This document shows, in pieces, positions 36,555 to 48,879 of a DNA stretch of 64,000 nucleotides; the first letter of the stretch is position 1, and each line of letters starts with the position of its first letter. The DNA is from Bugulina stolonifera. Its lineage: Eukaryota; Bryozoa; Gymnolaemata; Cheilostomatida; Bugulidae. The notes under the pieces are model-generated. The model was given only the letters and a program-made list of their open reading frames with translations. It was not told where the DNA came from and searched no databases. The stretch spans positions 4,898,001 to 4,962,000 of the forward strand of contig OW285187.1 of NCBI GenBank assembly GCA_935421135.1, written 5' to 3'. The position numbers and the translations under genes were made by a program.

Positions 36555-36670
36555 GAGATGTGCTATTTGCAGATGTAAGTGTAGGTGGAGAAGGAAATGT
36601 AGATGTGCTATTTGTAGATATAGATATACATGTAGATGTAGATGGAGACTAAGATGTAGATGGAAATACA
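36555..36670. repeat. GATGTA-rich simple repeat
   Basis: Degenerate tandem units of GTAGAT/GATGTA type. The minus strand can be read as a His/Leu-rich open frame, which is an artefact of the repeat. A short version of it remains at about 45890-45920. Confidence 0.7.
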
Positions 36671-37414
36671 GAGGGTGAAACAATCTATGTTCATGGTGTG
36701 TATAAAGGAAAGACTTACTTAGCATCACCAATAAAACAGTAATGGATAATTGTGTCATCTACAAGTTATTGTAGGCTACTACTAACATATTTCTGAGACT
36801 TTTAAGTTGATGTACTGAATATAGATATTCATTGCATTATACAAGTAGCCTATACACTATGTACCATGGAGACATCAGTTTGAATGTTTTGTCATTTTAC
36901 ATGATAATCTGATCTGGTATCAGCTGTTAGATGTAGGGGCAAGTAACCTATTAGTTAGACAGACAGACATGTTGACTTGTTAGTCTCTGATATGAATTAA
37001 ATACTACAAATGTACTATACCCTTGACAGATGTAGTTAGACACCATGTGATGAGGTACAACAATAGCAGAGTTTATATAGATGTGTATGACATAGCATAA
37101 TACAAGAGCCATTGTCATTATAAGCTGAATCTTGGATTTATTTATGTACATTGTACTTTATTATTAATGACAATATTTATTTTATCTAGCTTCTATGCCT
37201 TCTCATTTGTATAGATAGCAAAGTACATTACGTATACCCTGGATGGTATCATTACAAGTATTATGTAATATAAACCTATGGATTAGTAAGTTATCTCCTA
37301 ATTCCCTCAGACTGCATCTGACTTTATTGTATGCTGTCATGACTTATACAATTATTATGAAGTCCAATATGTTTACTTAACAGGTGTCTATGGGAAAATA
37401 AATTTATTTTGGAC

Positions 37415-37462
37415 AAGGGGTCATCTTAGGACGTCAAGCAGAACACCCTAAAAACCATTACA
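37415..37462 (-). mobile_element. MITE-like element, terminal fragment
   Basis: The reverse complement reads GTAATGGTTTTTAGGG and then CGTCCTAAGATGACC, the left end of the element at 4931 (GTAATGGTTTTTGG, CGTCCTAAGATGACT). Only the first 50 or so bases are present. Confidence 0.6.
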
Positions 37463-38284
37463 GTGTTACATGTATACTAAACCAATGCTTGTCACCTACT
37501 GCTCCAGAGCTAAACATTATGAGTAGATATCTAACTTATACTTGAGTGCTATATAGACAGCTGACTCTATTGTAAAGTATGAATATCAGATTATTTCATA
37601 CCGCATTGACAGTAAATATTGAATCATATCTCTACTATAAGTTCTGACACTAACCCTCTTCTTTCAAAATCACAATCAAGGGGATGATTAGAAATAATTT
37701 TGTAACATGAACTTGAGCTCTAAGGTGTATGTATTCAGAAGTGCCCATTTGTATAAAATTCATCATTGAATATCGTCATCCCGAACCTTTTGACAACCAA
37801 ATACTACTAGTATAAAGCACTAACTTTCTATATAAGTTATGTCAACTTAAATGATGTAGTTAGTAGATAATATGACTAGTTATTAAGTTCTGTTGGTAAT
37901 ATTATAATTTACACTCACAAACCTGCTATTAATTCTGTAAACAATACAAGTACAATGTAGGTGCTGGCATGCAGTACTTTCTTAGTCTATGTAACTATGA
38001 TGTAAATATAATTGTTAGGGATGTGGCTGGTAATTGAAGTGCCACTTTAATTACTGCTCAACATTTTATTATGTATTTGACACACTTTATGTTATTGTAC
38101 TCATAAAATAATCATGTGTTATTTAGAATTGAATTGAATTACAGATATGAATAGAAACTGAATAGTACAAGAAAGTGTAATTCTTGCAATTTCTATCAAA
38201 GCTGTAGCTTGAAAAATGTATATTTTATATATCTGGTTTGTGTAAGGCTACCAGAGTTAGAGAAGAGATCTCACAATTGAGGGT

Positions 38285-40860
38285 TTTGGGGGCCCTCCCC
38301 GCGTGTTCGCTGGTGGTTGGCGACATTAATGTAGACCTCAATTTTTAAGCTATGGTACTCAAAATTATTTGAAAATTTTAAATAATTATGAATTTTATAA
38401 TATAATTCTGAGCCCCACTCGATATGGACATCGCAAAGACAGCCTATTTGACCACTTATTAATTAACAGGTTGAAAACCAGCACAAGAACGTGCACAGTT
38501 GATTATCTGCTGGCTGATCATCAGCCGTGCATAGGCTCATTTCAAATTAGCAACAGACTATCAACTCTGCAAGCATCCGTAAGCTTGGTAACAAAGTATG
38601 AACTTTTGAAAGAAAATATTGAGAGTCAATGCTGGAACGAACTTGTAGACCCCACCAGTGCTACTAATTCAACGGACAAGTTTTTGTCGACTGAACTGAT
38701 AGCTAAATCTAGCTTAGAGGTCAAAAACAAGCCTCGTAAACAAAATTTTAAGCAACCATGGATGACCCAAAAATTACATGCCTTGGTAAGAAAACGCAAA
38801 GCCCTTCACAAGTTATCCAAATCAGAGCCCTTCAATGATAACGTTCAAATTAAATATAAGAAATTTAGAAACTATGTTTCAAATAATCAAATGTGATAAA
38901 ATCTGCAAAAAAGGAACATTTTTCAACTAAGTTTAAAGCCTGCAAGGACAACACCTCTGAGAAGTGAAAATTCATTAAATCTCTAATTACCAAAAAGAAT
39001 GTTGACAATGGACCATCTTTTATAACTCTTGGGGAAGATGAAATTTCAGACCCCACCGAAAGTTGTGAGAAATTCAATGAATATAAATGTTGGTGAAGAG
39101 CTCGTAGTCTTCCATCTTCTACTCAGAGCTTCCAAGACTATCTCACTGGGCTGCCCGAAAATCGCTTTTTCTGTTTCCACGAAACTGGTCCAAATGAGAT
39201 TTTAACGATCATCAATGATCTGAAACTGAAAAAAACAGCGGGATATGACAATATTAGCTCCAGAGCTATAAAAGACAACATTATAACCTTGTTACCGGCT
39301 CTCGTCGACATAATCAATTTGATAATTCATAACTGTGAATTTCCTGACAGCCTAAAGATAGCCCGAGTAACACCTTTATTCAAGAAGGGCTCTAAGAACT
39401 TAATGACAAATTATCGTCCAATTTCTGTATTGAATGCTATTTCCAAAATTGTGGAAAAAATCATAGCCTCTCAAATACGTGAACATCTAGAGCTTCATGA
39501 CCTTTTAACACCAAACCAGTATGGCTTCCGTTCAAAAAAGAACACAACTTTAGCAATCAACAACTTTTTAGAGATTGTTTATAACCGTTTAGACAATCAT
39601 AATGCTATCCAAACAATTTTTTTAGATTTTTCAAAAGCATTCGATACCATTAACCATAGTATTCTTTTATTTAAATTACGTTTTTACAACTTTAGTGACT
39701 CAGCCATTCAACTTATTAAATCTTATTTACTTAATCGGAAGCAGTTTGTGAAAATAAATACTGAAAAATCGTCATTAAGAAGTATTACATTGGGAGTGCC
39801 ACAAGGATCTGTTTTAGGACCTTTGCTATTTTTAATATATATAAATGACTTGGTTAATGTTTCTCCAGCTTTTAACTACATGTTGTTCGCTGATGACACC
39901 AATTTGATCTGTGATAATCCTGTGATAACACCTTTTGAGCTTTCAAAAATAGAACAATGGTGCTTGGCAAATAGACTTGTTATAAATTTTAGCAAAACAA
40001 TGCAAGTTATATTTCGAAATCCACAGAAAAAAATTGACGTTGATGAATTCGATGTTGGAAAATTGAATACTGTTGATCACACAAAATTTCTTGGTGTGAC
40101 CTTGGATAAACATTGTAATTTTGAGTTCCATATCAATAACATTGTAGACAAAATCACCTTTTTATTAATGTTGTTTCGCTATTTGACAAAGTTTCTAGAC
40201 CAGAAAACAATGGTAAATTTGTATTACACTTTTATATACCCACACCTTGTATATGGTGTGGAATTTTGGGGACATGCCCCAGACTATTTAATATCCAGCA
40301 TTTTAATCAGCCAGAAGAAATCATTGCGGATCATTTTAAGTCAACAGCCAAATTCACATGTTTCACACAGGTTTAAAGAATTTAAAATTGTGCCTATTTC
40401 TATGATCTTCAAATATAGGCTTATAATATTTTATAAAAACCATATTTATCCCAACAAAAATAATCTTAATTTAATCGAGACTGTACACCCCATGACTACG
40501 CGTTAGACTTTGAAAAATCCACTGAAATCAATCAAAGTTAATTCGGAAATGGGAAAGAGGTCTATTTATTTTACTGCCGCTAACCTATTTGGTGAGCATA
40601 CATGGGACCTACGGGGCCTCCCCGGTGGGGTCTTTGCGAGGTGCCTGGCTGCTCGTCTCTGGGAGCTTGGCGCATAGTGCGTGGGCGAAGCATGTGTCCC
40701 TGGACGCGTGTGTCGGTCTTCTGTGGCTGGCGAACCTCTGGAACGGGTCTGTCACAACTGTAGTTTCGAACTATCTGATTAGCCCCATGTTTTATTACCT
40801 TATTTTAATATCACCACTGTTTAAAAATGATGACATAAATTAATAAATAAAAAAAAAATA
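38285..40860 (+). mobile_element. Non-LTR retrotransposon (CR1/Jockey-like), 5'-truncated and decayed
   Basis: The fragment begins within an endonuclease (VVGDINVDL near 38310). A one-base frame change leads into 38369-38896, with the endonuclease end SPTRYGHRKDSLFDHLL and ADHQPC. A linker with in-frame stops follows, then a long reverse transcriptase frame. The 3' region (40590-40750) is unusually GC-rich, and the element ends in an A-rich tail at about 40845-40860. It sits in the right palindrome arm and is absent from the left. The upstream boundary and target-site duplication could not be fixed. Confidence 0.85.
39289..40506 (+). CDS. Reverse transcriptase of the non-LTR element
   Basis: A 405-residue open frame; the homologous reading extends upstream to about 39180 (KKTAGYDNISSRAIKDNI), so the ATG is not the true start. 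RT motifs appear in order: ARVTPLFKKGS and NYRPISVLNAISK, QYGFRSKKNT, FLDFSKAFDTINHSIL (first catalytic Asp), GVPQGSVLGPLLFLIYINDL and FADDTNLI (catalytic Asp pair). A C-terminal region with KFLGVTLDKH and HLVYGVEFWG follows. In-frame stops in the linker upstream (GAGAAGTGAAAA, TGTTGGTGAAG) mean the full ORF2 is broken, though the RT itself is open. Confidence 0.85.
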   Translation: MLPALVDIINLIIHNCEFPDSLKIARVTPLFKKGSKNLMTNYRPISVLNAISKIVEKIIASQIREHLELHDLLTPNQYGFRSKKNTTLAINNFLEIVYNRLDNHNAIQTIFLDFSKAFDTINHSILLFKLRFYNFSDSAIQLIKSYLLNRKQFVKINTEKSSLRSITLGVPQGSVLGPLLFLIYINDLVNVSPAFNYMLFADDTNLICDNPVITPFELSKIEQWCLANRLVINFSKTMQVIFRNPQKKIDVDEFDVGKLNTVDHTKFLGVTLDKHCNFEFHINNIVDKITFLLMLFRYLTKFLDQKTMVNLYYTFIYPHLVYGVEFWGHAPDYLISSILISQKKSLRIILSQQPNSHVSHRFKEFKIVPISMIFKYRLIIFYKNHIYPNKNNLNLIETVHPMTTR

Positions 40861-42985
40861 TTAATTTACTATTTGATAAGACCAGGTTAATAGATTAGTA
40901 CTAAAAGAATCCATGAACACTTCTCTACCCGATGTAATCAACACTAAGTAATACTGTATACATTTGATATTGATTTTACTTTGTCAATGTGTCATTAACT
41001 TAAAGCAATGGTCTACTTGGGTAACAGTTGTGACCATCTACCAATATTACTGTAGATAACAAACATATGCTCACAAGTCGGTCATATAAAATACAAAAAT
41101 AGTTGGATTATATTTTATCCTGGATTCTTTCATTCACTGGTTGAACCCATTGGCCTTCATATATACTAATTCAGTGTTTGCTACTCTATAACTTCCTGAG
41201 ATGTCATGTATGATTTCTCTTAAAAGGAGATTGTGTATGGAACTAGTCAGAAAAATAACAATATGCATATAATTCTTGGTTTTCAAAGAGAGACAAAGTG
41301 AAAAAATTCTTGAATTCTTTTGCAAATGGTGGTTAGTGTAATGTAAGCAAACTGGAAGCTAAATAGCTGTAATATTTTACTAATATTAGTTTATAAAACT
41401 GTATGGAACTAGTCAAAAACGGGTCTTTAGAGTAGGAAGATGGAAATAATATTATTGTTATAGTAAACACTGATAGTGGCAGTGTCTGGGTAGATGTATA
41501 ACAATGTGTACAGTCAGTCTCCATCTTAATAATACATCCATTGTCTCCATGGTGATGATCACACAATAAATTTATAGACATAATATATGTTATATACACT
41601 AGAAGTTAAACACTAGTTTATGTATAATATAAATAGACTACAATAAGTCTTTGCTATATAATCCTCCCATCTGCTTAGGAGTTCATGTTAGTTTACACTA
41701 AATATTAGATTATAATGGACAACACCAACAATATATTTACCAGCTGTAGGATCCTTACTCAAACATAGTGTTAAACCAGCCACCTGAGAACAAACCATGG
41801 GCAAGCATAGATTATACACAAACTTTGAGGGATTGCAGACAATTATTCAGTGAAAGTTGTGAGTGGGCTATTTCTTTATTTACCCCCAAAATAAAAAAAT
41901 ATTGGAGGGTGTAGTATTATGCTGTACACACCAGTCACCTTAAGTTGATTTAAATGTACAAAGTTGTACCATCAGAGCCAATGAACAAAATATGAAATGA
42001 ATTTATTATACATAAATACAACCACATCAGAATCTTACTTTTAAATTTTATAATTTTTTTAAACTTGTTGGTTGTAACAATTTTAATTATCACAATTGCA
42101 GTTCTATGGTCTCTAGGGTCTCTAGTTTAAATTCAATGGTTTTTGAAGGTGGATTTTGGTGGAGGCCTAAGTTGCATTGTATATGGAGTAATAATAACAA
42201 ATAGAGGCTGGACTTACACTTATCTGTGCTGCTATTGGTTCATGAATTGACTTAATTGCAGAAACTTATTCAATTGGATAACATTACATTACATAACAGC
42301 CCAACATGGTATAAGGAAATCAACCTACAAATATCCCTTCCTCATTGAAAGGAAATCAGTTCTGTTAAGAAATTAGGAGCTAAACAGATAATAATATCCA
42401 GAGAGGGAAGATTTTATTACAGGATAGACAGATAGTTGCAGGAATTAGTCATTCACAGTTTAATCAGTTTACTCGGGTATCGTTTTACACTTATAGAAAA
42501 AAAAAGAATAGTTGACATAGTCTTAGCTTGTCAAAAAATACTTGGAAAGGAACTTTTAAGATTTCATAAGAGTTTTGGTGTTTCTTTCCTGACTGTTATT
42601 GGTGACTCAATTTATTTAATTGATTTTGTAGCAGTTAGATTGAATTTAGTATCAGAAATAATCATCTGTTGAATTTAATATCAGAATTAAACAATATTAA
42701 ATACTGGATAATTTCTAATGTTTATTACCATGTTTTACATTTCACCTTCTTCAACAGAGAGATCATTAGCAGAGGAAAAGATAACAATTGAGATATATCT
42801 GCAATGTTTACTTTATTTTCCAATAGGAAAAACATAGTAGCCTACTTGTTCAATAGTACCAAAGAAGTGTTTGCAATTTACTAGCTGCAATATTCTGCTA
42901 CATGTCTAACCTAGGAGGCACTGGAGTAGTGTAGGCTAATCGGCTTGCTTGCTAACTATATGATATAAACATATAAACAGATATT
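40861..42985. other. Right-arm flank upstream of the ARID gene
   Basis: About 41280-41610 and 42700-42880 are shared in inverted orientation with 29035-31100. A 78-residue open frame at 42436 is not conserved in the opposite arm. No pre-ARID exon was found. Confidence 0.5.
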
Positions 42986-45568
42986 ATGTCTGACCTTGTT
43001 TGCTTGAAGCTTTACGACATGGGAGAGGAGGAAGACAGGAAAGAATTCTTAGACAAATTACTTGTGTTCCTGCACTCCATTGGTGTGTATATAATTAATT
43101 GTTCATGTTATCTCAGTATAGTATAGATACATAGACATGATTGTATATTTTATAATCATCAAACAGACTTTTTCAACCGTGGCTAATGCTTGCTCTAAAG
43201 AGTGGTCCGTTTCTTATAATACATAATGTTACTAGCCATGCTCCGAGTGTCCTAATAGAGTATCCTATCAGAGTAGTCTAACACAGCGTCCTAGCACGCA
43301 GTGCAATACTGAAATAACTTACTATTGCTGCAGTACATATTGCTATTCATATAGCAGTGCATGGGCACTATCTGAGTGTTGCTAATGTAGACTTTACTTT
43401 ACCATAACCACATGTACCATCGAGTTATTATAATTGTTATTTTTGTTTGTAGGAAGGACTTTGGCTAGAATGCCAACAATGAACGGCAAGCAGCTAGACC
43501 TCTACAAACTGTATAAAGAAGTTGTGACCAGAGGTGGTCTTGTAGCTGTAATCAAATCCAAAAAACACTGGGGGGAAATCGCTACAATTCTAAAATCCTC
43601 TAAAACAAATACAAGTGCAGCATTTACTCTACGCAAACAGTAAGTTGTTTAATGAAATTGGGTCAGTTTTATACACAGTATCTTACAAGAAATAATTTTG
43701 AATGAGACATCAATGATAACCACAGTGAAACATGACCTTATTAGATGATGATAAACATTCGTCTTTAAAGATTAATATAATTCTACATACAGTAATAGCA
43801 CTTAAAAAATCAATCAGAAAATAGATCTTTTCGAAATTTGATGACGCAATGGTCAAATTTACATAAAGATGATATTTAACAAGGTAGCCTGATTTTATAG
43901 ATAGCTTACTGCTAGACTTTTTGCAAATTGATTCAAGTCAAATCTCTTATAATTTTAGATACAAAGTTGATATATTTATAATTTTAGTTACGTTGATCTT
44001 CTGTACCGCTATGAGTGCAAGGAGCATAACTTCTCAAATTACGCTGAGCTCAGTAGAGCTATACAAGCAAACAAGAAAACCAGAAGCGCAAATAAGGACT
44101 CGGCCAATGCTAGTGAGTATTTAGTTGTGGACATGAAATATGTTAACCCAGACAATATACAATGTAGGCTACTCTTTATAGCTGCCAAAATACTCTTTTA
44201 AACAGTTTTTCATACCATTATTGTAACATGAACACTAGAATTAATCCGCATGCTTGGTATTTACTGGTGGATACACTAATTGTGTGGAGTATTTAGTCCT
44301 GGATATTAAAAATGTTAATATACATGTACCTAAAAAGTCATTCTTCCATAGAGCTGGACAAGGCTCAGGGAAAATCTCTCTATTGTCCATTCACCTCTTT
44401 CCATGATGCAAATTCCTTTTAATTTCCACTCTCTTTGAATTTCAGATCATAGTGTTATGCCCATTGGCTATGGCCAACCTCTACCTGTCCCTATTTTCTT
44501 GGGGTACATGCCACCAGCAATAGGTAAGTAACTCAACAGTACCTTCATTTACCCTCTGTTCATCATGACTGTTAGTTAGTAAGTTACTGTTTAGATGTTA
44601 CCTCTAGAAGTCACCTCAAAATTTTTACTGAGGATCAACTCCCCCCCCCCCCCCCCCCCCGTGGATAGCAAGATGTGCTGTACACATGTAGGCCTAGTTA
44701 TTATCACATTGACCTACAACTTGGCACATGTACTTGCAGGTTTTACCAATCTTTGGCCAACTAGGCTGTCTGAGCCTTTATATCCACAACTGATGCATCC
44801 AGGTTAGTAATACCATGCAGTATGTAGTGATAGAATTTGTTTTGTTAAGATCAGTACAAGATTTCTGCTGTATCATGTTTTACATCTTTCTAGTATTGCT
44901 ATTAAAGAACACCACTGATGTCTCATGTGACCTTATGAAGATATATTCATGATGTGTGGTGTAGTAACATATATATGCATATACATGCACACACCATGTT
45001 AATGTCTCATCATACGTTGTGTTTATCTTGTTTCTTTGTGCTTAATTAAGTCAACAGTAACTTGGATATACCAGTGCGGTACCTTATGTTAATCCAGCAT
45101 TCTCAACTGTTTTCCTCCTAATAACCAATGATATTATGCATTAGACAGTCAAATAAACAATCTAGATGGAATTTCAGTTCAAAAATTATTTAGCACATAA
45201 TATTCTGTTTTAGGAATAAGAGTCCCTACAAACACAGTGTTCCAACAAAATGCATTCCCGCAGAATCCTCCTGTCCAAGAACCAAAGAGCCAGATCCAGA
45301 GAGTCCGGCGTTCTGGTAAATGTCAATAGATACTGGTTGTAGCCTGGTTACCACAATATATACATACTTATGATCAGAGTTTAAACCAACAGATTTTCTA
45401 ACTGACTTACTTCATCAATCTTTCCCACTTATATATATAAAATAATATCAACTTGTGTTTCTAGAAATGGCTGTCACAGAGCTACCAGCTCCAAAAAGAA
45501 CTCGTACAGAGCCAACAGATGAACAACCTTCTGGATTGGCTGATGTCACAGTCCATGAAGATGGTTAG
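42986..45568 (+). CDS. ARID3-like protein, palindrome right-arm copy (251 aa)
   Basis: Seven exons with lengths identical to the left-arm gene: 42986-43082, 43453-43639, 43988-44112, 44446-44523, 44740-44802, 45214-45315, 45465-45568 (756 nt, TAG at 45566). MSDLVCLK opens the protein, followed by LYDMGEEEDRKEFLDKLL. The ARID core shows QLDLYKLYKEVVTRGGL, HWGEIATILKSS and TSAAFTLRKHY, then LLYRYE and ELSRAIQANKK. The tail has RVPTNTVFQQNAFPQ, IQRVRRSG and LPAPKRTRTE. The frame is intact, so both palindrome copies could be functional. It is closer to the ARID consensus (TLRKH, MPTMNGKQ) than the left copy. A 20-bp C-run (44641-44660) lies in intron 5. An alternative last exon at 46460-46503 (GT at 45564) is possible, but the left copy ends at the equivalent stop. 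Confidence 0.88.
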
Positions 45569-45720
45569 TCACCTCCTATGTGTAAAATTGTCATTTTCTC
45601 ACTTGATGTCTGTACTCAACCTCTGTCATTAGACCTTTGGTACAGAAACTTGTTCTGTGTTGATTCAAAAGCTAAAAGATTGCCTTTCACATAACTATGC
45701 TTTCGTTTGCCACCTAAACC

Positions 45721-47227
45721 ACAATCAAGGAACCAAGTCTATACAATTCTTGATAGTCTCTCAACAAACTCCATGCAATACAGTTTCCCAAGCTGTAGAT
45801 TACATTATGGTTATTCCAAGTCTTGGTGTATCTTAGGATTCATGTAATGGACAACGAATGCTTACCCTACACTTGTTTGCAACTTACAACTTGTAGATAT
45901 AGATGTAGATGGAAACTAAGGAGAGACTTCCTCGGGTACAAACAACTGAGTAATAGATGAATGATATCTATCTAACATCAACTTTCTTAATTCTAGGTTT
46001 CATTCTTTCTGCGACAGCTGGGTTCTATTACAATGTTATATGGTTCTATAGGTTTACTCACTTTTACAAAGAACATCACTATAACGCTGTTTCTATGCCC
46101 AGTAGACATTTTTCCTGACACATTTAGTAGCACTCCTTGTTAGTAATGCGGATCATAATCAATTACATTAGCATGCGAAATACGAAAACACATTCAGTTT
46201 AATTATTTTATAATGTTATAGTGCTCACCCATGCCTCTTAAGTTATGCTCCTGTTCAAGTACTGCTACTGATTTCATTTGCTATATTGTCAGTTTTACAT
46301 TATGTAATATATATACAAAAATAATAATATACAAGAATTTATTATTTTCAGTTTTATTATTCGTACCAAGTTATTGAATATTATACAAATGTAGATAATT
46401 GATAACTATAATGCTGTATTGTCTACATATATATTGCCAATGCACCTCTTATCTTACAGTTAGCAAAGATACAAGCGGAGATAACACAATAATTGTAAAA
46501 TAGTGAAACAACAAGCATGGACCCATCAGGTGCTAGCAAATTGCTGTATATCCTGATAATGTGTCAGCTATATAAATAAACTTCATAGTAAAGCAATAAT
46601 TAGCTAGAAGAAAAAGCATAACCAGCTGGTACATTCATTTTGAGCTAGCAAGCTGCTTGGCTTTGCATCTATAGTTATATAAAAGGCTGTGCATTGAAGT
46701 CTATATGCTAGAGGGGCAGCTGCCTGCTGCTGCTACACTCCTCTAAGTTGGTGGCACATCTTTAGTACACAAAGGACCACACTCTGTATAAGGCCAGGTA
46801 AGTAGTATGTATTAATTTCTGTGATGTGCTGTGCTTTACTTGAATTATTTAGGTGATACTCATATTACAGAGTAGTTCAACTGTTTCATCCTCTCCTGTC
46901 AATATGAATTTAATGCTGTAGAATACCTTAGTTTTTATTGTATATAATTATAGTAGACCGACATCTCTTAGCAGCTACTAACTCTGTGCCAGGCCTTTCT
47001 AAACACAGCAATTGGTGTTATACATGTACATAATATTGAATGTATACTCGTTATGCTGTAGGAGTAGACAAGTCTTGGACTTACCACCATAGGAACAGGT
47101 TGATTGTAGATGGACCCAGATTGTGTCTAAGCAACAATATTATGGCCTGTAATTCAAAAGCAGTGATGACTAGAAACCTAGAGCATAAAGGAGAAGTCTA
47201 AGGATCTACGTAAACAACTACAACTGC
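45721..47227. other. Intergenic, no gene recognised
   Basis: 45715-45880 is shared with 36370-36530. 46460-46503 could be a short terminal exon (VSKDTSGDNTIIVK) spliced from 45563, but there is no support in the partner copy. Otherwise AT-rich DNA without recognisable features. Confidence 0.45.
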
Positions 47228-47434
47228 TTTGCCATTCATGGTTAGAATTCCAGCCAAAGTCTTTCCTACAAGTAAAAATAATGATTATAATAACTCGATG
47301 GTACATGTAGTTATGGTAAAGTCTACATGTAGGCCAACATTAGCAACATTCAAATAGTGCCCATGCACCGCTCACACCAATGGAGGGCAGGTACACAATT
47401 AGTTTGTCTATGAATTCTTTTCTGTCCTCCTCCT
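47228..47434 (-). pseudogene. Fragment of a third copy of the 251-aa ARID gene
   Basis: On the minus strand, 47378-47434 reads EEEDRKEFIDKLIVYLPSIG and keeps the GTGTGA donor. After a short intron, 47228-47265 starts at a TAG acceptor with a KTLAGILTMNGK reading, then loses similarity. These match exon 1 and the start of exon 2 of the genes at 28909 (-) and 42986 (+). The rest of the gene is absent. Confidence 0.75.
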
Positions 47435-47699
47435 CTCTATTGAACGAGTACTATGTTGGAAAAAGCAAAAGTTTCTTATGTAGAACTGACTTGCTTTCAA
47501 TGAGGAAGAGATATTTGTAAATTAATTTCGTCATATATCATCATGTTGGATTATTATGATTCAATATTAATACTGTCAATGTGACACCAAATTATTCATT
47601 TAACCATTGTCTTCATACTTAACAAGAACCTACAAATTCAAATTCTATTTTGATTAAGATCAGTATTATAGTAATAGATATGCATAACTTTCCTTTCCC

Positions 47700-48300
47700 A
47701 TCAACACCTGTTAAGCAACATATTTTATTGACAGCATATTACAACACAGTCAGATGTAGTTTGAGGGAATTAAGAGATAGCTTACTAATCCATAGGTTTA
47801 TATTACATAATACTTGTAATGATACCATCCAGGGTATACGTAATGTACTTAGCTATCTATACAAGTGAGAAGGCATAGGAGTTAGATAAAATAAATATTG
47901 TCATTAATAATAAAGTACAATGTACATAAATAAATCCAAGATTCAGCTTATAATGACAATGGCTCTTGCATTATGTTATGTCATACACATCTATATAAAC
48001 TCTGCTATTGTTGTACCTCATCACATGGTGTCTAACTACATCTGTCAAGGGTATAGTACACTTGTAGCATTTAATTTATATCAGAGACTAACAAGTCAAC
48101 ATGTCTGTCTGTCTAACTAATAGGTTCCTTGCCCCTACATCTAACAACTGAGACCAGATCAGATTATCGAAAAACGTACAAATGACAAAATATTCACACC
48201 ATGTCTCCATGGTACATAGTGTAAAGGCTACTTGTATAATGCAGTGAATATTTATATTCAGTGCTTCAACTTAAAAGTCTCAAAAATATGTTAGTAGTAC
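47700..48300 (-). repeat. Duplicated intergenic block
   Basis: Inverted copy of about 36780-37390 (shared TAAATCCAAGATTCAGCTTA and GACAGACATGTTGACTTGTT in opposite senses). The similar short open frames at 36951-37151 (-) and 47920-48120 (+) arise from this duplication and contain no known domain. Confidence 0.75.
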
Positions 48301-48879
48301 ATTAATTTGTTGATGAAAAAAATTATTCATTGCTGTTTTGTTGGTTATGCTAAGCAACAGGTATACATACCCTGATATAAGTTTGGAACCAATGTAAGCA
48401 GGCCTACTGGTATATACTTGCTTGAACATTCTCGACAGGCTCTGCTTTTTATAAACCTGACTGGGTGAAACTACAATAAATAACTACTGGGTGATAATAT
48501 TTTGGCTGCAGCTAAGTCTGAATTCCAAGAATGGCATCGAATTACAAGGGTTGAAAGAAGCATAACATAACATAACGTTTTTCAAGGCCAGACATTATCA
48601 AAAGTGGGTGGCTAAGAGGGCAGGCAGGCGCTGTTTGACTTGTAAAACTGAGTTGAAGTGCACCACTGCATTCAGTGTCGGTTTGCATCTTAACTTTTGG
48701 TGATTTTTGAACTGAGAAACTAAATGAAACCGAAGCACCATGCAGGATAGTGACAAGTCTCTTAAAGATGTCACAAAGTTCACTAGATTAGGCCTACTAA
48801 TGGGGTGAAATTGTCAACTACAATTATATACAACAAAAGCTAGGATAGTCTACAGCATTATATATTGACAGTGGATTTA

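Larger units (their letters stand above)
37140..45720. repeat. Large imperfect palindrome, right arm
   Basis: Reverse-complement partner of about 24740-33440. Summed partner coordinates stay near 71,900-72,500 outside the LINE and near 70,100-70,500 inside it, which fits a LINE of about 2.5 kb added to this arm after duplication. Confidence 0.85.

Noticed and set aside
36528..36758. His/Leu-rich minus-strand open frame that looks like a metal-binding peptide
   Set aside because: The repeat pattern comes from a GATGTA-type simple repeat read on the minus strand.
36951..37151. 66-residue open frame conserved at 47920-48120
   Set aside because: Similarity is explained by a recent duplication of intergenic DNA; there is no domain, and other copies of the block do not keep the frame.
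39943..40131. Antisense open frame within the reverse transcriptase
   Set aside because: Shadow of the RT coding frame.
46460..46503. Extra terminal exon for the right-arm ARID gene
   Set aside because: It joins in phase, but the left-arm copy ends at the equivalent stop and the upstream stop is already present at 45566.
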